From contig NZ_FUEZ01000004.1 in the NCBI RefSeq assembly GCF_900157365.1, positions 1,723,066-1,787,065 of the forward strand: a stretch of 64,000 bases of DNA, in the 5' to 3' direction. Positions 63,979 through 64,000 of this stretch are shown piece by piece (within the stretch, counting starts at the first letter, position 1; every line of letters begins with the position of its first letter). This stretch comes from Mycobacterium numidiamassiliense. GTDB lineage: Bacteria; Actinomycetota; Actinomycetes; Mycobacteriales; Mycobacteriaceae. Position numbers and translations under genes: made by a program. The notes beneath the pieces are model-generated. The model made no database searches, was not told the DNA's origin, and saw nothing but the letters and a program-made list of their open reading frames with translations.

Positions 63979-64000
63979 ATGACTGAGCCACGCTGGATCG
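63979..64000 (+). CDS. Start of a gene truncated by the window end (ephC expected by position)
   Basis: ATG with GGGAG upstream opens a frame reading MTEPRWI at the window edge. By gene order the next gene in M. tuberculosis is ephC (epoxide hydrolase, Rv1124). Seven codons are too few to confirm that. Confidence 0.4.

Overview
The window is high-GC chromosomal DNA from a Mycobacterium that is not M. tuberculosis itself. The evidence is gene content and order, which run nearly collinear with the M. tuberculosis segment from about Rv1059 to Rv1124: glutamine amidotransferase, two patatins, lpqV, echA8-echA9, fadA3, lipU, cbs-pra-metB, greA, mca, a short-chain Z-prenyl synthase, coaA, glyA, desA2, phoH2, fum, glpX, xseBA, ispH, ychF, zwf-gnd and bpoB. 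Features recalled from the H37Rv version of this stretch are missing: PE_PGRS genes, MazEF3 and VapBC32. No PE/PPE gene, IS element, tRNA, rRNA or CRISPR array was seen. Orthologue names come from memory of the H37Rv order, not from a search.

Layout. 1-6.8 kb: end of a DapB-like reductase, a class II amidotransferase, two patatin lipases flanking an extra alpha-oxoamine synthase, the lipoprotein LpqV, and a cysteine dioxygenase-rhodanese pair. 6.8-19 kb: lipid and fatty-acid genes (alpha/beta-hydrolase membrane protein, EchA8, EchA9, FadA3, GDSL esterase, LipU), a Bax-inhibitor-like membrane protein, Cbs and Pra. Within this lies a 1.6-kb insert (SnoaL-like protein, NAD(P)-binding gene remnant, AraC regulator) bounded by a 32-bp direct repeat. 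19-23 kb: an accessory cluster (luciferase-like F420 oxidoreductase, dimeric-barrel protein, NAD-dependent epimerase and a divergent acyl-CoA dehydrogenase) around a KstR2-like palindrome. 23-33 kb: MetB, GreA, Mca, a thioredoxin-domain protein, a hemolysin III-like protein, a Z-prenyl synthase and two unknown membrane proteins. 33-50 kb: CoaA, GlyA, DesA2, PhoH2 with a small overlapping upstream ORF, polysaccharide deacetylase, a membrane adenylate cyclase, Fum, GlpX, dienelactone hydrolase, AI-2E transporter, 3beta-HSD with a perfect KstR box, and exonuclease VII. 50-64 kb: IspH, YchF, secreted DUF732 proteins, an NlpC/P60-like protein, a short SDR/decarboxylase/cysteine-hydrolase run, an intact soluble-type cyclase, then Zwf, Gnd, BpoB, a VOC protein and the first codons of a gene at the right edge.

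Common themes. Sulfur and one-carbon metabolism (Cbs, MetB, CDO, rhodanese, GlyA, Mca) and lipid or sterol catabolism (EchA8/9, FadA3, acyl-CoA dehydrogenase, 3beta-HSD, patatins) dominate. Central carbon is served by Fum, GlpX, Zwf and Gnd. Regulation shows a pattern: at least 18 genes have a TANNNT -10 hexamer ending 6-9 bp before the start codon, the arrangement of mycobacterial leaderless transcripts. At 58829-58838 one palindrome appears to serve as -10 for both of two divergent genes.

Most unusual structures: a perfect 21-bp inverted repeat inside the tail of a DUF732 gene (54179-54303); nine perfect 12-bp repeats that carry the stop codons of two convergent genes (51045-51152); three 20-bp repeats that start on a stop codon (32168-32227); the direct-repeat-bounded insert at 11.6-13.2 kb; and a gene whose only well-placed start codon is CTG (21704). 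I did not find a wholly new multi-gene system. The accessory cluster with its operator and the palindromic element are the best leads.
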